From: Mucilaginibacter segetis
GTDB lineage: Bacteria > Bacteroidota > Bacteroidia > Sphingobacteriales > Sphingobacteriaceae
DNA: 64,000 nt
Direction: 5' to 3'
Assembly (NCBI RefSeq): GCF_016522075.1
Contig: NZ_JAEHFW010000001.1
Location: 2,024,206 to 2,088,205 of the forward strand
Shown here: piece after piece, positions 34,085-42,648 of the stretch
How positions within the stretch are numbered: position 1 is the first letter of the stretch
How the letters are laid out: the number at the start of each line of letters is the position of its first letter
Made by a program: the position numbers and the translations under genes
Notes under the pieces: generated by a model
The model's database searches: none
The model's input: the letters and a program-made list of their open reading frames with translations, nothing else
Told to the model about the DNA's origin: nothing

Positions 34085-34723
34085 TTAAAACTGCTGATCG
34101 CTGTTATTTAGTAATTCTTGGAAAAGATCTACATAATTCGCAACATGTAAACCATCCATAAGGCCGTGATGTACGGTTATTGATACCGGCATCAGTTTAC
34201 GCGAATTATTCTCCGTTATCTTACCGAAGGATATTTTTGGTACGCTATCTTTAAAGGAAAAACTGCGGGCATGGGTAAGACTAGTGAAATCTATCCAGGG
34301 TATTGCGGAATAGTGGATAACATTTTCTCCGGATGAAGAAGGTATCAAACCTGTCGTATTTTGAATACGCTCGATTTCTGCCTTTGCACCCGCTGCAAAT
34401 TCGTCAAAAGTGGGTTTAAAATCTATATAGGAAAATCCAAACGTGCCATCCGGTCGGTTAACAGTAGATGAAGCATGTACTACATCAAACAGATAAACTT
34501 CGTCATCAATAATCCGGTATCTAAAAGCTTCTGTATTATTTACAGCTGTAAGCGATGCATATAAATAATAAAGAAAAAAAGATGCGCCCTTCCTTTTTGC
34601 CCTTTCATAGGCATCTGTACAATCTACATTCACGGTTACGCCAAAAAATGGTTCCTCAAACTTATTGAAAAAATTAAAATGATCTTTCCTTGGCCAATCA
34701 GCCATATCAATTTTCGCCTTCAT
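34085..34723 (-). CDS. Chloramphenicol acetyltransferase-like protein (CatA family)
   Basis: A 212-aa trimeric-type acetyltransferase. The catalytic motif HHGLMDG (HHxxxDG) lies near residue 187. The N-terminal FNFFNKFEEPFFGVTVNVDCTDAYERAKRKGASFFLYYLYASL and FSYIDFKPTFDEF match CatA. Length agrees with the family (about 215 aa). Bacteroidota chromosomes often carry such genes without resistance being shown, so actual activity on chloramphenicol cannot be told from sequence. It is followed 2 nt upstream by a HAD hydrolase on the same strand (tight operon). Confidence 0.87.
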   Translation of the reverse strand: MKAKIDMADWPRKDHFNFFNKFEEPFFGVTVNVDCTDAYERAKRKGASFFLYYLYASLTAVNNTEAFRYRIIDDEVYLFDVVHASSTVNRPDGTFGFSYIDFKPTFDEFAAGAKAEIERIQNTTGLIPSSSGENVIHYSAIPWIDFTSLTHARSFSFKDSVPKISFGKITENNSRKLMPVSITVHHGLMDGLHVANYVDLFQELLNNSDQQF

Positions 34724-34725
34724 GC

Positions 34726-35409
34726 CTATAAAAACGCTAAAATTTCCTTAATGTCCAACACACTCCTAAATCTCTCATTGTCAATACTGTGTTCTATCTG
34801 CTCGTGCGCCCAGGTAATATGGTAAGGTACATGTATGCCAAAAGCCCCGATGTTTAACACAGGTAAAATATCACTTTTTAAAGAATTTCCTATCATCAGC
34901 AGTTCAGACGGATGTATATCCAAATGTTTGATGAGCTTTAAATAGTTGGCATCATCCTTTTCGCTCATGATCTCAATATGGTGAAAATAACTGCTCAAAC
35001 CCGATTTTTTTAGCTTACGCTCCTGATCAAGCAGATCGCCTTTGGTGGCTACCACCAGTCGGTAATTATCCTTAAGCTCCTCCAGTACCTCTACAACACC
35101 GTCGAGCAATTCAATGGGCTCATCCAGCATTTGCTTACCTAAGGCAATTATTTGCTCAATAATTTCGACCTGTACAGCATTGTCGGTGATCTTTAAAGCG
35201 GTTTCTATCATTGATAGCACAAACCCCTTTATACCATAACCATAATAAGTCAGGTTATCAATTTCGGTTTTAAGCAATTCCCGCTCAATGGTATGTCTCG
35301 ACAGGTATTCTCCCATCAAACTGCAAAATCGTTCTTCTGCCGCCCTAAAATAAGGCTCATTCACCCAAAGGGTATCATCAGCATCAAAAGCGATAACTTT
35401 AATATTCAT
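34726..35409 (-). CDS. HAD-superfamily hydrolase
   Basis: A 227-aa phosphatase-like protein. Motif I DADDTLW (residues 8-14), motif II VVATKG (Thr around residue 118), motif III lysine region and motif IV MIGNSLKSDILPVLNIGAFG. The cap is a helical C1 type between motifs I and II, as in phosphoglycolate-phosphatase/beta-phosphoglucomutase relatives. DADDTLW with a Trp is usual in a Bacteroidota subgroup. Substrate unknown. It overlaps nothing; 2 bp from the CAT-like gene and divergent from lysS (117 bp). Confidence 0.85.
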   Translation of the reverse strand: MNIKVIAFDADDTLWVNEPYFRAAEERFCSLMGEYLSRHTIERELLKTEIDNLTYYGYGIKGFVLSMIETALKITDNAVQVEIIEQIIALGKQMLDEPIELLDGVVEVLEELKDNYRLVVATKGDLLDQERKLKKSGLSSYFHHIEIMSEKDDANYLKLIKHLDIHPSELLMIGNSLKSDILPVLNIGAFGIHVPYHITWAHEQIEHSIDNERFRSVLDIKEILAFL

Positions 35410-35491
35410 ACCCCAAAGTTATTAAACTGTTCAAATAATATACTACTATCAATTCCTTAAGGCTGATTTATTAAGTGTCACTTAAAAAAGC

Positions 35492-35499
35492 TATTTTTG
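35492..35499 (+). promoter_or_regulatory. Bacteroidota -7 promoter box for lysS
   Basis: TATTTTTG, exact consensus, 26 nt before the lysS ATG. Its position inside the longer open frame shows that translation starts at 35526. Confidence 0.5.
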
Positions 35500-35525
35500 C
35501 CCCCTCAAAATACACCGTTTTTAAT

Positions 35526-37247
35526 ATGAGTATTGCGTTATCCGAACAGGAAATATTACGTCGCGAATCGTTAAAGCAATTACGTGCTTTAGGTATAAAC
35601 CCTTACCCTGCTGAAGCTTTTGAAGTTAACGCCTGGGCACAGGACATTACAGATAACTTTGAAAAACAACCGGATGCTTATAAACAGGTAGTAATTGCGG
35701 GGCGTATCATGAGCCGCCGTATTATGGGCAGCGCTTCGTTCGCCGAATTGCAGGATTCTACCGGGCGCGTACAAATTTATTTAAAGCGTGATGATATTTG
35801 TCCCGACGAAGATAAAACGCTTTATAATACAGTATTTAAAAAATTGCTGGATATAGGCGACTATATCGGCATTAAAGGCTTTGTATTTACTACGCAAACC
35901 GGCGAAATATCTGTACACGTACAGGAATTAATTGTACTGTCAAAATCGTTAAAGCCCCTGCCCGTAGTTAAACGGGATGAGGATGGCAAAATACACGATG
36001 GTTTTACCGACCCGGAGATGCGCTATCGCCAACGTTATGTGGACTTGACCGTTAACCCGGAATACAAAAATATATTCATTAACCGATCAAAGGTAATAAG
36101 CGCCATGCGTGGTTATTTTAATAGCCAGGGATGGATGGAGGTAGAAACCCCTATACTACAGCCGGTACATGGCGGTGCGGCGGCAAGGCCCTTTGCTACG
36201 CATCATAACACGCTGGATATGCCGTTGTTTTTACGCATAGCAAATGAATTATATCTGAAAAGATTGATAGTAGCCGGTTTTGACGGGGTGTATGAATTCG
36301 GTAAGATGTTCCGTAACGAGGGAATGGATCGTACACACAACCCGGAGTTTAGTGCTATGGAAATATATGTAGCCTATAAAGATTATATATGGATGATGCG
36401 AATGGTGGAAGAGTGCCTGGAAACGGTCGCTAAAGCTGTACATGGTATTCCGGTTGTTCAGGTAGGTAAAAATGAAATTAACTTTGCAGGGCCCTACGAA
36501 AAGCTATCCATGTATGATTCTATTTTGAAATACACCGGAATAGATGTATCTGAAATGGACGAGGCCGGTTTATTGAAAGTATGCCGGGATCTTGCCATTG
36601 AAACCGACCCATCCATGGGTAAAGGTAAACTGATAGATGAAATATTCAGCGCTAAGGTAGAGGCCAACCTTATACAGCCTACCTATATTACCGATTACCC
36701 TATTGAGATGACACCGCTTGCTAAAAAGCACCGTACTAAAGATGGCCTGGTAGAGCGTTTTGAACTTTTTGTAAACGGTAAAGAAATTGCCAATGCATAT
36801 TCGGAGTTGAATGACCCTATAGATCAGCGCGAACGTTTAGAGGAACAACTATTACTTGCCGGACGAGGTGATGAGGAAGCTATGGCCATGGACGAAGACT
36901 TTTTACGCGCACTGGAATACGGAATGCCGCCTACCTCAGGCTTAGGTATTGGTATAGATAGACTGGTAATGTTAATGACCAATCAAAGCACTATACAAGA
37001 AGTGCTATTCTTCCCGCAAATGCGCCCCGAGAAAAAGGTAAAGGTTGCCACCACTGATGATTTTGTGAACATAGGTGTATCAGCTGAATGGGTACCGGTA
37101 TTAAACAAAATGGGGTTTAACACAATTGAAGAATTAAAAGCAGCCAATCCCAACAAGGTATTTAACGACTTGGGTGGTATGCGTAAAAAAATGAAGCTGG
37201 ATATTACAATGCCGTCAAAAGATGAGGTGATGGCTTGGTTTGAATAA
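35526..37247 (+). CDS. lysS: Lysyl-tRNA synthetase (class II)
   Basis: Charges tRNA-Lys; 573 aa. OB-fold anticodon domain (about residues 55-165: VVIAGRIMSRRIMGSASFAELQDSTGRVQIYLK), then motif 1 (YFNSQGWMEVETPILQPVHGGAAARPFATHHN), motif 2 (FRNEGMDRTHNPEF) and motif 3 (GLGIGIDRLVMLM). About 70 extra C-terminal residues (VPVLNKMGFNTIEELKAANPNKVFNDLGGMRKKM) form a helix-hairpin-helix-like extension that LysS of this phylum commonly carries. ATG 35526 chosen because a promoter box lies upstream. A terminator follows at once. Confidence 0.96.
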   Translation: MSIALSEQEILRRESLKQLRALGINPYPAEAFEVNAWAQDITDNFEKQPDAYKQVVIAGRIMSRRIMGSASFAELQDSTGRVQIYLKRDDICPDEDKTLYNTVFKKLLDIGDYIGIKGFVFTTQTGEISVHVQELIVLSKSLKPLPVVKRDEDGKIHDGFTDPEMRYRQRYVDLTVNPEYKNIFINRSKVISAMRGYFNSQGWMEVETPILQPVHGGAAARPFATHHNTLDMPLFLRIANELYLKRLIVAGFDGVYEFGKMFRNEGMDRTHNPEFSAMEIYVAYKDYIWMMRMVEECLETVAKAVHGIPVVQVGKNEINFAGPYEKLSMYDSILKYTGIDVSEMDEAGLLKVCRDLAIETDPSMGKGKLIDEIFSAKVEANLIQPTYITDYPIEMTPLAKKHRTKDGLVERFELFVNGKEIANAYSELNDPIDQRERLEEQLLLAGRGDEEAMAMDEDFLRALEYGMPPTSGLGIGIDRLVMLMTNQSTIQEVLFFPQMRPEKKVKVATTDDFVNIGVSAEWVPVLNKMGFNTIEELKAANPNKVFNDLGGMRKKMKLDITMPSKDEVMAWFE

Positions 37248-37270
37248 AAGGGAACCATCATTTACTACAA

Positions 37271-37299
37271 AAAAGACGCCTCAATAGGGCGTCTTTTTT
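37271..37299 (+). terminator. Intrinsic terminator of lysS
   Basis: 10-bp stem (37271-37280 with 37288-37297), 7-nt loop and a run of T. Confidence 0.85.
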
Positions 37300-37433
37300 T
37301 ATGAACCGTAGTATAAATTGACTTTAGATATATATATCTGATTTGCAAATCCTTAACAAAAACATAAAATAGATGCAACTTTTGTTTAACAAGTGTTAAT
37401 TAATTTTATAATGGACACTCAAATACAAAAGTG

Positions 37434-37661
37434 ATGACAAATTCAATATTAGAGATAACCGAAAACGAATACCTGATAAAACTTAACAGGAGTAATTTCA
37501 ACCTGTCTTTCATCAGAAGCCTGCTTAAAATAGTGGAAGTTTCAAACCCTGTTAACGATCATGACAATGACGGGCATAACCTATTAGCTTTCGGGAATGG
37601 ATCAGCCGCTCAAACACATTCGTCTGAGCCTGACTACTATACGTCGCTTGACGAGAAATAA
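37434..37661 (+). CDS. Small hypothetical protein (75 aa), possible antitoxin-like
   Basis: No family was confidently recognised. The first 35 residues (SILEITENEYLIKLNRSNFNLSFIRSLLKIVE) resemble short Bacteroidota proteins of the EYLVKLDRxxFDLSFIxxLLKRI type that sit beside toxin genes; the remaining 40 residues are polar and probably disordered. No toxin neighbour is present. Start at the ATG that follows the GTG of the open frame. It lies between the lysS terminator and the convergent TPR-like membrane gene. Confidence 0.5.
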   Translation: MTNSILEITENEYLIKLNRSNFNLSFIRSLLKIVEVSNPVNDHDNDGHNLLAFGNGSAAQTHSSEPDYYTSLDEK

Positions 37662-37675
37662 AAAGGATAATACTT

Positions 37676-38230
37676 TTAAAACTTTTGACGATATCCGCCG
37701 CGCACAACCTGCTGCTTATCCATCTGTGCCATCTGGCCTTTCATCATTTTTATCTGGTCGGCAAGTAGTTTATTTTTATCATCCTTAGCGGCTTCCTGTA
37801 AATACATTTGGGCTTCGCGTTTATTGCGCTTGGCCATTGAAATACCAGCCAGGCTTAGTTTAGCCAACGCCGTATTGTGGGACATACGCATACCCATGGT
37901 CAGCGCCTTTTTAAAATACTTTTCGGATTTCATTGGTGCTTTGCGCGATTCAATTAACCCTATCAACAGGTTATAATATCCATATTGGCCTTTATGCAAT
38001 TGTTTTTCGTAATCGTTTATTTTTAATAACCATTCCTCTGCTTTTTCAGATTTCTCTTTACGCAGGTAATACTGTGCTATAAGCATATTTTCGTTGAAGA
38101 AAAAAGTAAGCAGCACTAAACCACCAATCAAAAAAACCAATATACCCCAACCCCAGAAACCGAAACCACATAGTGTAACTCCGGCACCCATTATTACACA
38201 AGCTATTATTAACCTTATTATATTTGACAT
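37676..38230 (-). CDS. Membrane protein with TPR-like soluble domain
   Basis: A 184-aa protein. Two hydrophobic helices (about residues 4-23 and 25-45) give a membrane hairpin. The cytosolic remainder has helical repeats in TPR style (YLRKEKSEKAEEWLLKIN ... YYNLLIGLIESRKAPMKSEKYFKKAL ... ALAKLSLAGISMAKRNKREAQMYLQEA). Function unknown; a scaffold is likely. It lies 14 bp from the small hypothetical gene, convergent, and upstream of ung in divergent orientation. Confidence 0.75.
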   Translation of the reverse strand: MSNIIRLIIACVIMGAGVTLCGFGFWGWGILVFLIGGLVLLTFFFNENMLIAQYYLRKEKSEKAEEWLLKINDYEKQLHKGQYGYYNLLIGLIESRKAPMKSEKYFKKALTMGMRMSHNTALAKLSLAGISMAKRNKREAQMYLQEAAKDDKNKLLADQIKMMKGQMAQMDKQQVVRGGYRQKF

Positions 38231-38302
38231 AATTTATATTAGTATAAACAGTGTGCAAATATCGTTATTTGTAAGCTAAATAAACAGGGGTATTTAATAT
38301 TT

Positions 38303-38980
38303 ATGGCAGGAGAATTAGAACCATCGTGGTTAAAAGTATTGGGAGAGGAATTTAACAAGCCTTACATGATAGCGCTAAAAGATTTCTTAAAACAGGAGAA
38401 ACAAGCAGGGTACATTATTTATCCTAAAAGTTCGGAGATATTCAACGCATTTAACAAAACCCCGTTTGATAAAGTTAAAGTGGTGATCATAGGCCAGGAT
38501 CCGTACCCCGGCGAGCATCAGGCTCATGGTCTGTCTTTTTCGGTACAAAAAGGCATTGCTATTCCACGCTCTTTAAGTAATATATACAAAGAGCTGAGTA
38601 CCGACATTACCGGTTTTAAGATACCAGTGCATGGCAATTTGGAAAAATGGGCAGAGCAAGGTGTGCTTTTATTAAACGCTACGCTAACGCTACGGGCCGG
38701 TCAATCCGCCTCTCATCAAAAAAAGGGTTGGGAAAGGTTTACCGACGAGGCTATTAAAAAGCTTTCGGAAGAAAAAACGGGGATCGTATTTATTTTATGG
38801 GGAAGTTATGCGCAATCAAAAATAGCTCTTATAGATACCTCAAAGCATCATATCCTCAGATCGGTTCACCCCTCGCCGCTTTCTGTACAACGAGGTTTCT
38901 GGGGATCAAAACCTTTCTCAAAAACAAATGAGCTTTTAATTAAAGAAGGTAAAACACCAATAGACTGGCAAATAGATTAG
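38303..38980 (+). CDS. ung: Uracil-DNA glycosylase (family 1)
   Basis: Base-excision repair enzyme that removes uracil from DNA; 225 aa, normal length. The catalytic water-activating motif GQDPYPGEHQAHGLSFS (Asp in DPYP) and the minor-groove loop HPSPLS (here VHPSPLSVQRGFWG) are intact. Downstream lies a convergent hairpin and then the Lrp regulator. Confidence 0.96.
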   Translation: MAGELEPSWLKVLGEEFNKPYMIALKDFLKQEKQAGYIIYPKSSEIFNAFNKTPFDKVKVVIIGQDPYPGEHQAHGLSFSVQKGIAIPRSLSNIYKELSTDITGFKIPVHGNLEKWAEQGVLLLNATLTLRAGQSASHQKKGWERFTDEAIKKLSEEKTGIVFILWGSYAQSKIALIDTSKHHILRSVHPSPLSVQRGFWGSKPFSKTNELLIKEGKTPIDWQID

Positions 38981-39003
38981 GCAAAAGAGTCAAGAGTTAA
39001 GAT

Positions 39004-39022
39004 CCAAAAATCAGATTTTTGG
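39004..39022. terminator. Possible convergent hairpin between ung and Lrp gene
   Basis: Palindrome CCAAAAATCAGATTTTTGG (8-bp stem, 3-nt loop) in the 54-bp convergent gap; no clear T-run. Confidence 0.35.
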
Positions 39023-39034
39023 CCTTGATCAACC

Positions 39035-39505
39035 TCAATATTCTATCGGTACTATAGGTTCTTTCTTACTGGTGGACATGATCATCATGGTATGGAAAGT
39101 CTTAACCACTGTTATGCGGCTTATTTTCTCCATAATCAGTTGTTCGTACGATTTAATGTCGCGTACGTAAACCTTTAGCAAAAAGTCGCATTGCCCGGTA
39201 ACATGATGGCATTCGGTTATCTCCTTAATAGTTTGTATCTCATCTAAAAAGGTTTGTATAGTATTCTTCTGATGAAAGTCTAAAGATATCTGGATAAAAG
39301 TTTTTATACCAAGGCCCAGTTTCTCTTCGTCTACCAAAGCGTGGTAACTTTTGATATACTTGGAGTTCTCCAGCTTACGCACTCGTTCCAAAGTTGGAGC
39401 CGGCGAAAGCCCAATTTCATTTGACAATTGCAGGTTGGTTATTCTGCCGTTCTCCTGTAAAATTTTGAGTATTTGGAAGTCTATTTTATCTAATTCAAAA
39501 GCCAT
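39035..39505 (-). CDS. Lrp/AsnC family transcriptional regulator
   Basis: A 156-aa regulator. N-terminal winged HTH (LDKIDFQILKILQENGRITNLQLSNEIGLSPAPTLERVRKLE), C-terminal RAM domain beginning at GLGIKTFIQISLDFH and including TGQCDFLLKVYVRDIKSYEQLIMEKIS, expected to bind an amino acid and oligomerise. Start at MAFELDK; the upstream 24 codons overlap a promoter box. It lies divergent from mntR (127 bp). No target is implied by context. Confidence 0.92.
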   Translation of the reverse strand: MAFELDKIDFQILKILQENGRITNLQLSNEIGLSPAPTLERVRKLENSKYIKSYHALVDEEKLGLGIKTFIQISLDFHQKNTIQTFLDEIQTIKEITECHHVTGQCDFLLKVYVRDIKSYEQLIMEKISRITVVKTFHTMMIMSTSKKEPIVPIEY

Positions 39506-39513
39506 GGTAAATG

Positions 39514-39521
39514 CAAATATA
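39514..39521 (-). promoter_or_regulatory. Bacteroidota -7 promoter box for the Lrp regulator
   Basis: TATATTTG on the minus strand, exact consensus, 8 nt before the ATG. Confidence 0.5.
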
Positions 39522-39586
39522 AAGTATTCTGTATTGCACCAAATAAAATTTTCATTTATTAAACAACTACCGAACAAATATTTTGA

Positions 39587-39620
39587 AATAATATTTTTAG
39601 ACTTGTCTAAAAATATTATT
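39587..39620 (+). promoter_or_regulatory. Predicted MntR/DtxR-type operator: perfect 16-2-16 inverted repeat
   Basis: Arms AATAATATTTTTAGAC (39587-39602) and its exact reverse complement (39605-39620), 2-nt spacer. Its right arm ends in the first base of the promoter box TAGATTTG (39620-39627), so a bound dimer would block the promoter of mntR-mntH. Confidence 0.75.
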
Positions 39621-39627
39621 AGATTTG
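39620..39627 (+). promoter_or_regulatory. Bacteroidota -7 promoter box for mntR-mntH
   Basis: TAGATTTG, exact consensus, 5 nt before the mntR ATG and abutting the inverted repeat. Confidence 0.55.
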
Positions 39628-39632
39628 TGTAA

Positions 39633-40292
39633 ATGCATACTTTAGCCGAAGAGAATTATTTAAAAGCTATTTACAAACTGTCGTTACAGGGCAATAGTGT
39701 AAGCACCAACCAAATAGCTACTGCTTTAGCCACAAAAGCATCGTCTGTTACGGATATGATGCGTAAACTGGCGGAGAAAATGCTGATCAACTACACGCGT
39801 TATCAGGGCGTTAGTTTAACGGAAACAGGACAAAAGGTTGCTATAAATATCATCCGCAAGCACAGACTCTGGGAATACTTTTTAGTGGAAAAATTGAATT
39901 TTAAATGGGACGAGGTGCACGAAATGGCTGAAGAGATGGAGCATATTTCCTCAAACGAGTTAATAGACCGGCTTGACGAATTCATGGGACACCCTGCCCG
40001 CGATCCACATGGCGACCCGATACCTGATAGTAACGGCAACTTTAAAAAAATTGATCTTAAACCAATAGCAACAATAGCTGTTAATGAAGGCGGCGTAATT
40101 TCAGGAGTACGCGATCACTCTGCCGTTTTTTTGCAATACCTTGAAAAACAGCAATTAACTATAGGAAAACATATAACTGTAAAAGATATAATAGCGTACG
40201 ATAACACAGTAGTACTGCAAATGGATAACAATACTTTACAAATAAGCCGCGAAGTGGCTAACAACTTGCTGATAACTTATGACAAAATATAA
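39633..40292 (+). CDS. mntR: Metal-dependent regulator, DtxR/MntR family
   Basis: A 219-aa repressor that senses Mn or Fe. The N-terminal winged helix is EENYLKAIYKLSLQGNSVSTNQIATALATKASSVTDMMRKL; the dimerisation/metal domain includes HRLWEYFLVEKLNFKWDEVHEMAEEMEHISS and HPARDPHGDPIP. A C-terminal SH3-like (FeoA-like) part from residue 145 makes it longer than Bacillus MntR (about 140 aa). It overlaps mntH by 14 nt and has a perfect inverted repeat at its promoter, so it most likely represses its own operon when metal is plentiful. The metal is inferred from the mntH neighbour. Confidence 0.9.
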   Translation: MHTLAEENYLKAIYKLSLQGNSVSTNQIATALATKASSVTDMMRKLAEKMLINYTRYQGVSLTETGQKVAINIIRKHRLWEYFLVEKLNFKWDEVHEMAEEMEHISSNELIDRLDEFMGHPARDPHGDPIPDSNGNFKKIDLKPIATIAVNEGGVISGVRDHSAVFLQYLEKQQLTIGKHITVKDIIAYDNTVVLQMDNNTLQISREVANNLLITYDKI

Positions 40293-42162
40293 CGAATCCT
40301 TAGGCGATGTACACAGTTCCGTAAATACCGAAAACAAAACGGGTTGGCGTAAACTACTATCGTTTTTGGGGCCGGCTTATCTGGTTAGTGTTGGTTATAT
40401 GGATCCGGGTAACTGGGCAACTGATCTGGCTGCGGGCAGCCAGTTCGGGTACAGGCTAATATGGGTATTACTTCTTTCCAACATTATAGCACTTATACTG
40501 CAAAACTTAAGTGTGAGGCTGGGCATAGTGCGCGGGCTGGACCTCGCGCAGGCATCTAAACACACCTATCCACGTTTTATTAACTTTTGTTTATTCGTAT
40601 TAGCACAAATAGCCATCATTGCCTGTGATCTGGCCGAAATTATAGGGATGGCGATTGGCTTACAACTGCTATTTCATCTACCACTTTTATGGGGCGTTTC
40701 CATCACGTTGTTAGATACTTTACTGCTTTTATTTCTGCTTAATAAAGGCATGCGTAAGCTGGAGGGTTTTATTATCTCCCTGATATTTGTGGTGGGTATG
40801 GCCTTTTTGGCACAAATGTTTATTGTAAAGCCCGATGTAATTGATATTGCAAAAGGTTTTATCCCTACAAACCTCAGTAATGAATCTTTATATATAGCCA
40901 TTGGTATCATAGGTGCAACGGTAATGCCTCACAACTTATACCTTCACTCTTCACTGGTACAAACAAGAAAAATAGACCGGTCGGAAACAGGGATAAAAAG
41001 CGCCATACGATTTAATTTTTGGGATACTACCATCGCTTTAAACCTTGCCTTTTTTGTAAACGCAGCTATACTAATATTAGCGGCAAGCGCATTTTATGTA
41101 AGGGGGTACCACAATATTGCCGAAATACAGGACGCCCACAAGCTGCTTACTAATATATTCGGCAGCATGGCTCCGGCATTATTTGCCATCGCTCTGATAG
41201 CAGCGGGCCAAAGCTCAACCGTAACCGGCACACTTGCCGGACAAATTATTATGGAGGGCCATCTTAATTTACGTATAGCCCCGTGGCTCAGACGCTTATT
41301 AACGCGCGCATTAGCAATTGTTCCCGCTTACTTCGCACTTATTTACTCCGGCGATCAAGGATTAAGTAAATTGCTTATTTTAAGCCAGGTAGTTTTAAGT
41401 TTACAGTTAGGATTTGCTGTAATCCCGCTCATACATTTTACATCGGATAAAAAACGAATGGGCAAATTTGCAAACAGCATCTGGATAAAAATTACCGCAT
41501 GGTTTTTCGCCTTATTAATTGTAGGCCTTAATGTGCAATTAGTTGTAGAGGAAATTAGTAAATGGGCGGCTGCAAATTCAACGTCGGCAACAATAGTTCA
41601 TTTTTTAATATCGCCTATAGCAGTAGGTATAGGTATCCTGTTACTATATGTCTTTCTTCGTCCGTTACTATTTAAGCATGCCGATAAACCGGCGTATATA
41701 CCGCATGGGATAGCTGCTTCATTGGATGACCTGGAAGCCGTACATTATCACCATATCGGTATTACCATTGATTTTTCAAAAAATGATCAGGATTGTATAA
41801 GACATGCGCTGATGCAGGGTGGTAAAAAGGCAAAATATACACTTATACATGTAGTTGAAACGGCAGGTGCTACTTATTATGGCGGGCAGGTAATGGATAA
41901 TGAAACACAAAGCGATGCAAATAATTTGAATAAATATGTAGAAGCCCTGCATAAACTACATTACCAAGCCGAAGCCAGAATAGGTTATGGCGGTCCTGCT
42001 GCGTCTATTGCAGATATTGTAAACAAGTCGGGCATTGATTTTGTGGTAATGGGATCACATGGCCATAAAGTGCTTAAGGACCTTATCTTCGGCACAACGG
42101 TAAACTCCGTCAGGCATAAAGTTAATGTGCCGGTACTGGTAGTAAAACCGCAAAAAAAATAA
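40279..42162 (+). CDS. mntH: Nramp Mn(II) transporter fused to a C-terminal universal stress domain
   Basis: A 627-aa inner-membrane divalent-metal:proton symporter. Residues about 25-465 are the Nramp unit with 11 membrane helices, the helix-1 metal motif DPGN (residues 42-45) and the helix-6 motif MPH (216-218). Residues 488-627 are a UspA domain that starts HHIGITIDFS and ends with the nucleotide loop GSHG-N9-GTT (592-607), intact for ATP binding. The fusion suggests metal uptake tuned by a nucleotide-binding cytosolic domain. It is known in Bacteroidota but little studied. Starts inside mntR. Confidence 0.93.
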   Translation: MTKYNESLGDVHSSVNTENKTGWRKLLSFLGPAYLVSVGYMDPGNWATDLAAGSQFGYRLIWVLLLSNIIALILQNLSVRLGIVRGLDLAQASKHTYPRFINFCLFVLAQIAIIACDLAEIIGMAIGLQLLFHLPLLWGVSITLLDTLLLLFLLNKGMRKLEGFIISLIFVVGMAFLAQMFIVKPDVIDIAKGFIPTNLSNESLYIAIGIIGATVMPHNLYLHSSLVQTRKIDRSETGIKSAIRFNFWDTTIALNLAFFVNAAILILAASAFYVRGYHNIAEIQDAHKLLTNIFGSMAPALFAIALIAAGQSSTVTGTLAGQIIMEGHLNLRIAPWLRRLLTRALAIVPAYFALIYSGDQGLSKLLILSQVVLSLQLGFAVIPLIHFTSDKKRMGKFANSIWIKITAWFFALLIVGLNVQLVVEEISKWAAANSTSATIVHFLISPIAVGIGILLLYVFLRPLLFKHADKPAYIPHGIAASLDDLEAVHYHHIGITIDFSKNDQDCIRHALMQGGKKAKYTLIHVVETAGATYYGGQVMDNETQSDANNLNKYVEALHKLHYQAEARIGYGGPAASIADIVNKSGIDFVVMGSHGHKVLKDLIFGTTVNSVRHKVNVPVLVVKPQKK

Positions 42163-42193
42163 TTGCATATTTGCAGCAAAGAGAGTAAGTGAA

Positions 42194-42643
42194 ATGGATC
42201 AGAACATCTATATAAAAAATAAAAAAGCGTATTTTGAATATCACATATTGGACAAGTATGTGGCGGGAATAAAACTGTTGGGTACTGAAATAAAATCTAT
42301 CCGAAGCGGCAAAGCAAATGTCAATGATGCATTCTGTACTTTTATTGACAATCAGCTATATGTACGTAACCTGCATATTTCAGAATACTCTTACGGATCG
42401 TTCTATAACCATGAAGCCAAGCGCGATCGTGTATTACTGCTTAATAAAAAGGAACTTAAAAAATTACAAACACGCGGTGAAGAAAAGGGCCTAACCATTG
42501 TACCGCTTGCCTTATTTATAAGCGAGCGTGGCTTTGCTAAATTGGAAATAGGACTTGCCCAGGGTAAAAAGACATTCGATAAACGCGAAACCCTTAAAGA
42601 GCGCGACACCAAAATAGAAATAGACAGGGCGATGAAAAGATAA
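42194..42643 (+). CDS. smpB: SsrA-binding protein SmpB
   Basis: Partner of tmRNA in rescuing stalled ribosomes; 149 aa. NKKAYFEYHILDKYVAGIKLLGTEIKSIRSGKANVNDAF and the C-terminal YTHxE-like region GKKTFDKRETLKERDTKIEIDRAMKR are typical. The tmRNA gene is not in the window. A near-consensus promoter box lies upstream at 42166-42173. Confidence 0.96.
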   Translation: MDQNIYIKNKKAYFEYHILDKYVAGIKLLGTEIKSIRSGKANVNDAFCTFIDNQLYVRNLHISEYSYGSFYNHEAKRDRVLLLNKKELKKLQTRGEEKGLTIVPLALFISERGFAKLEIGLAQGKKTFDKRETLKERDTKIEIDRAMKR

Positions 42644-42648
42644 TTTTA

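Noticed and set aside
37411..37434. Seven-codon frame (MDTQIQK) before the 75-aa gene, considered as a leader peptide
   Set aside because: Too short and without any attenuator-like structure downstream.
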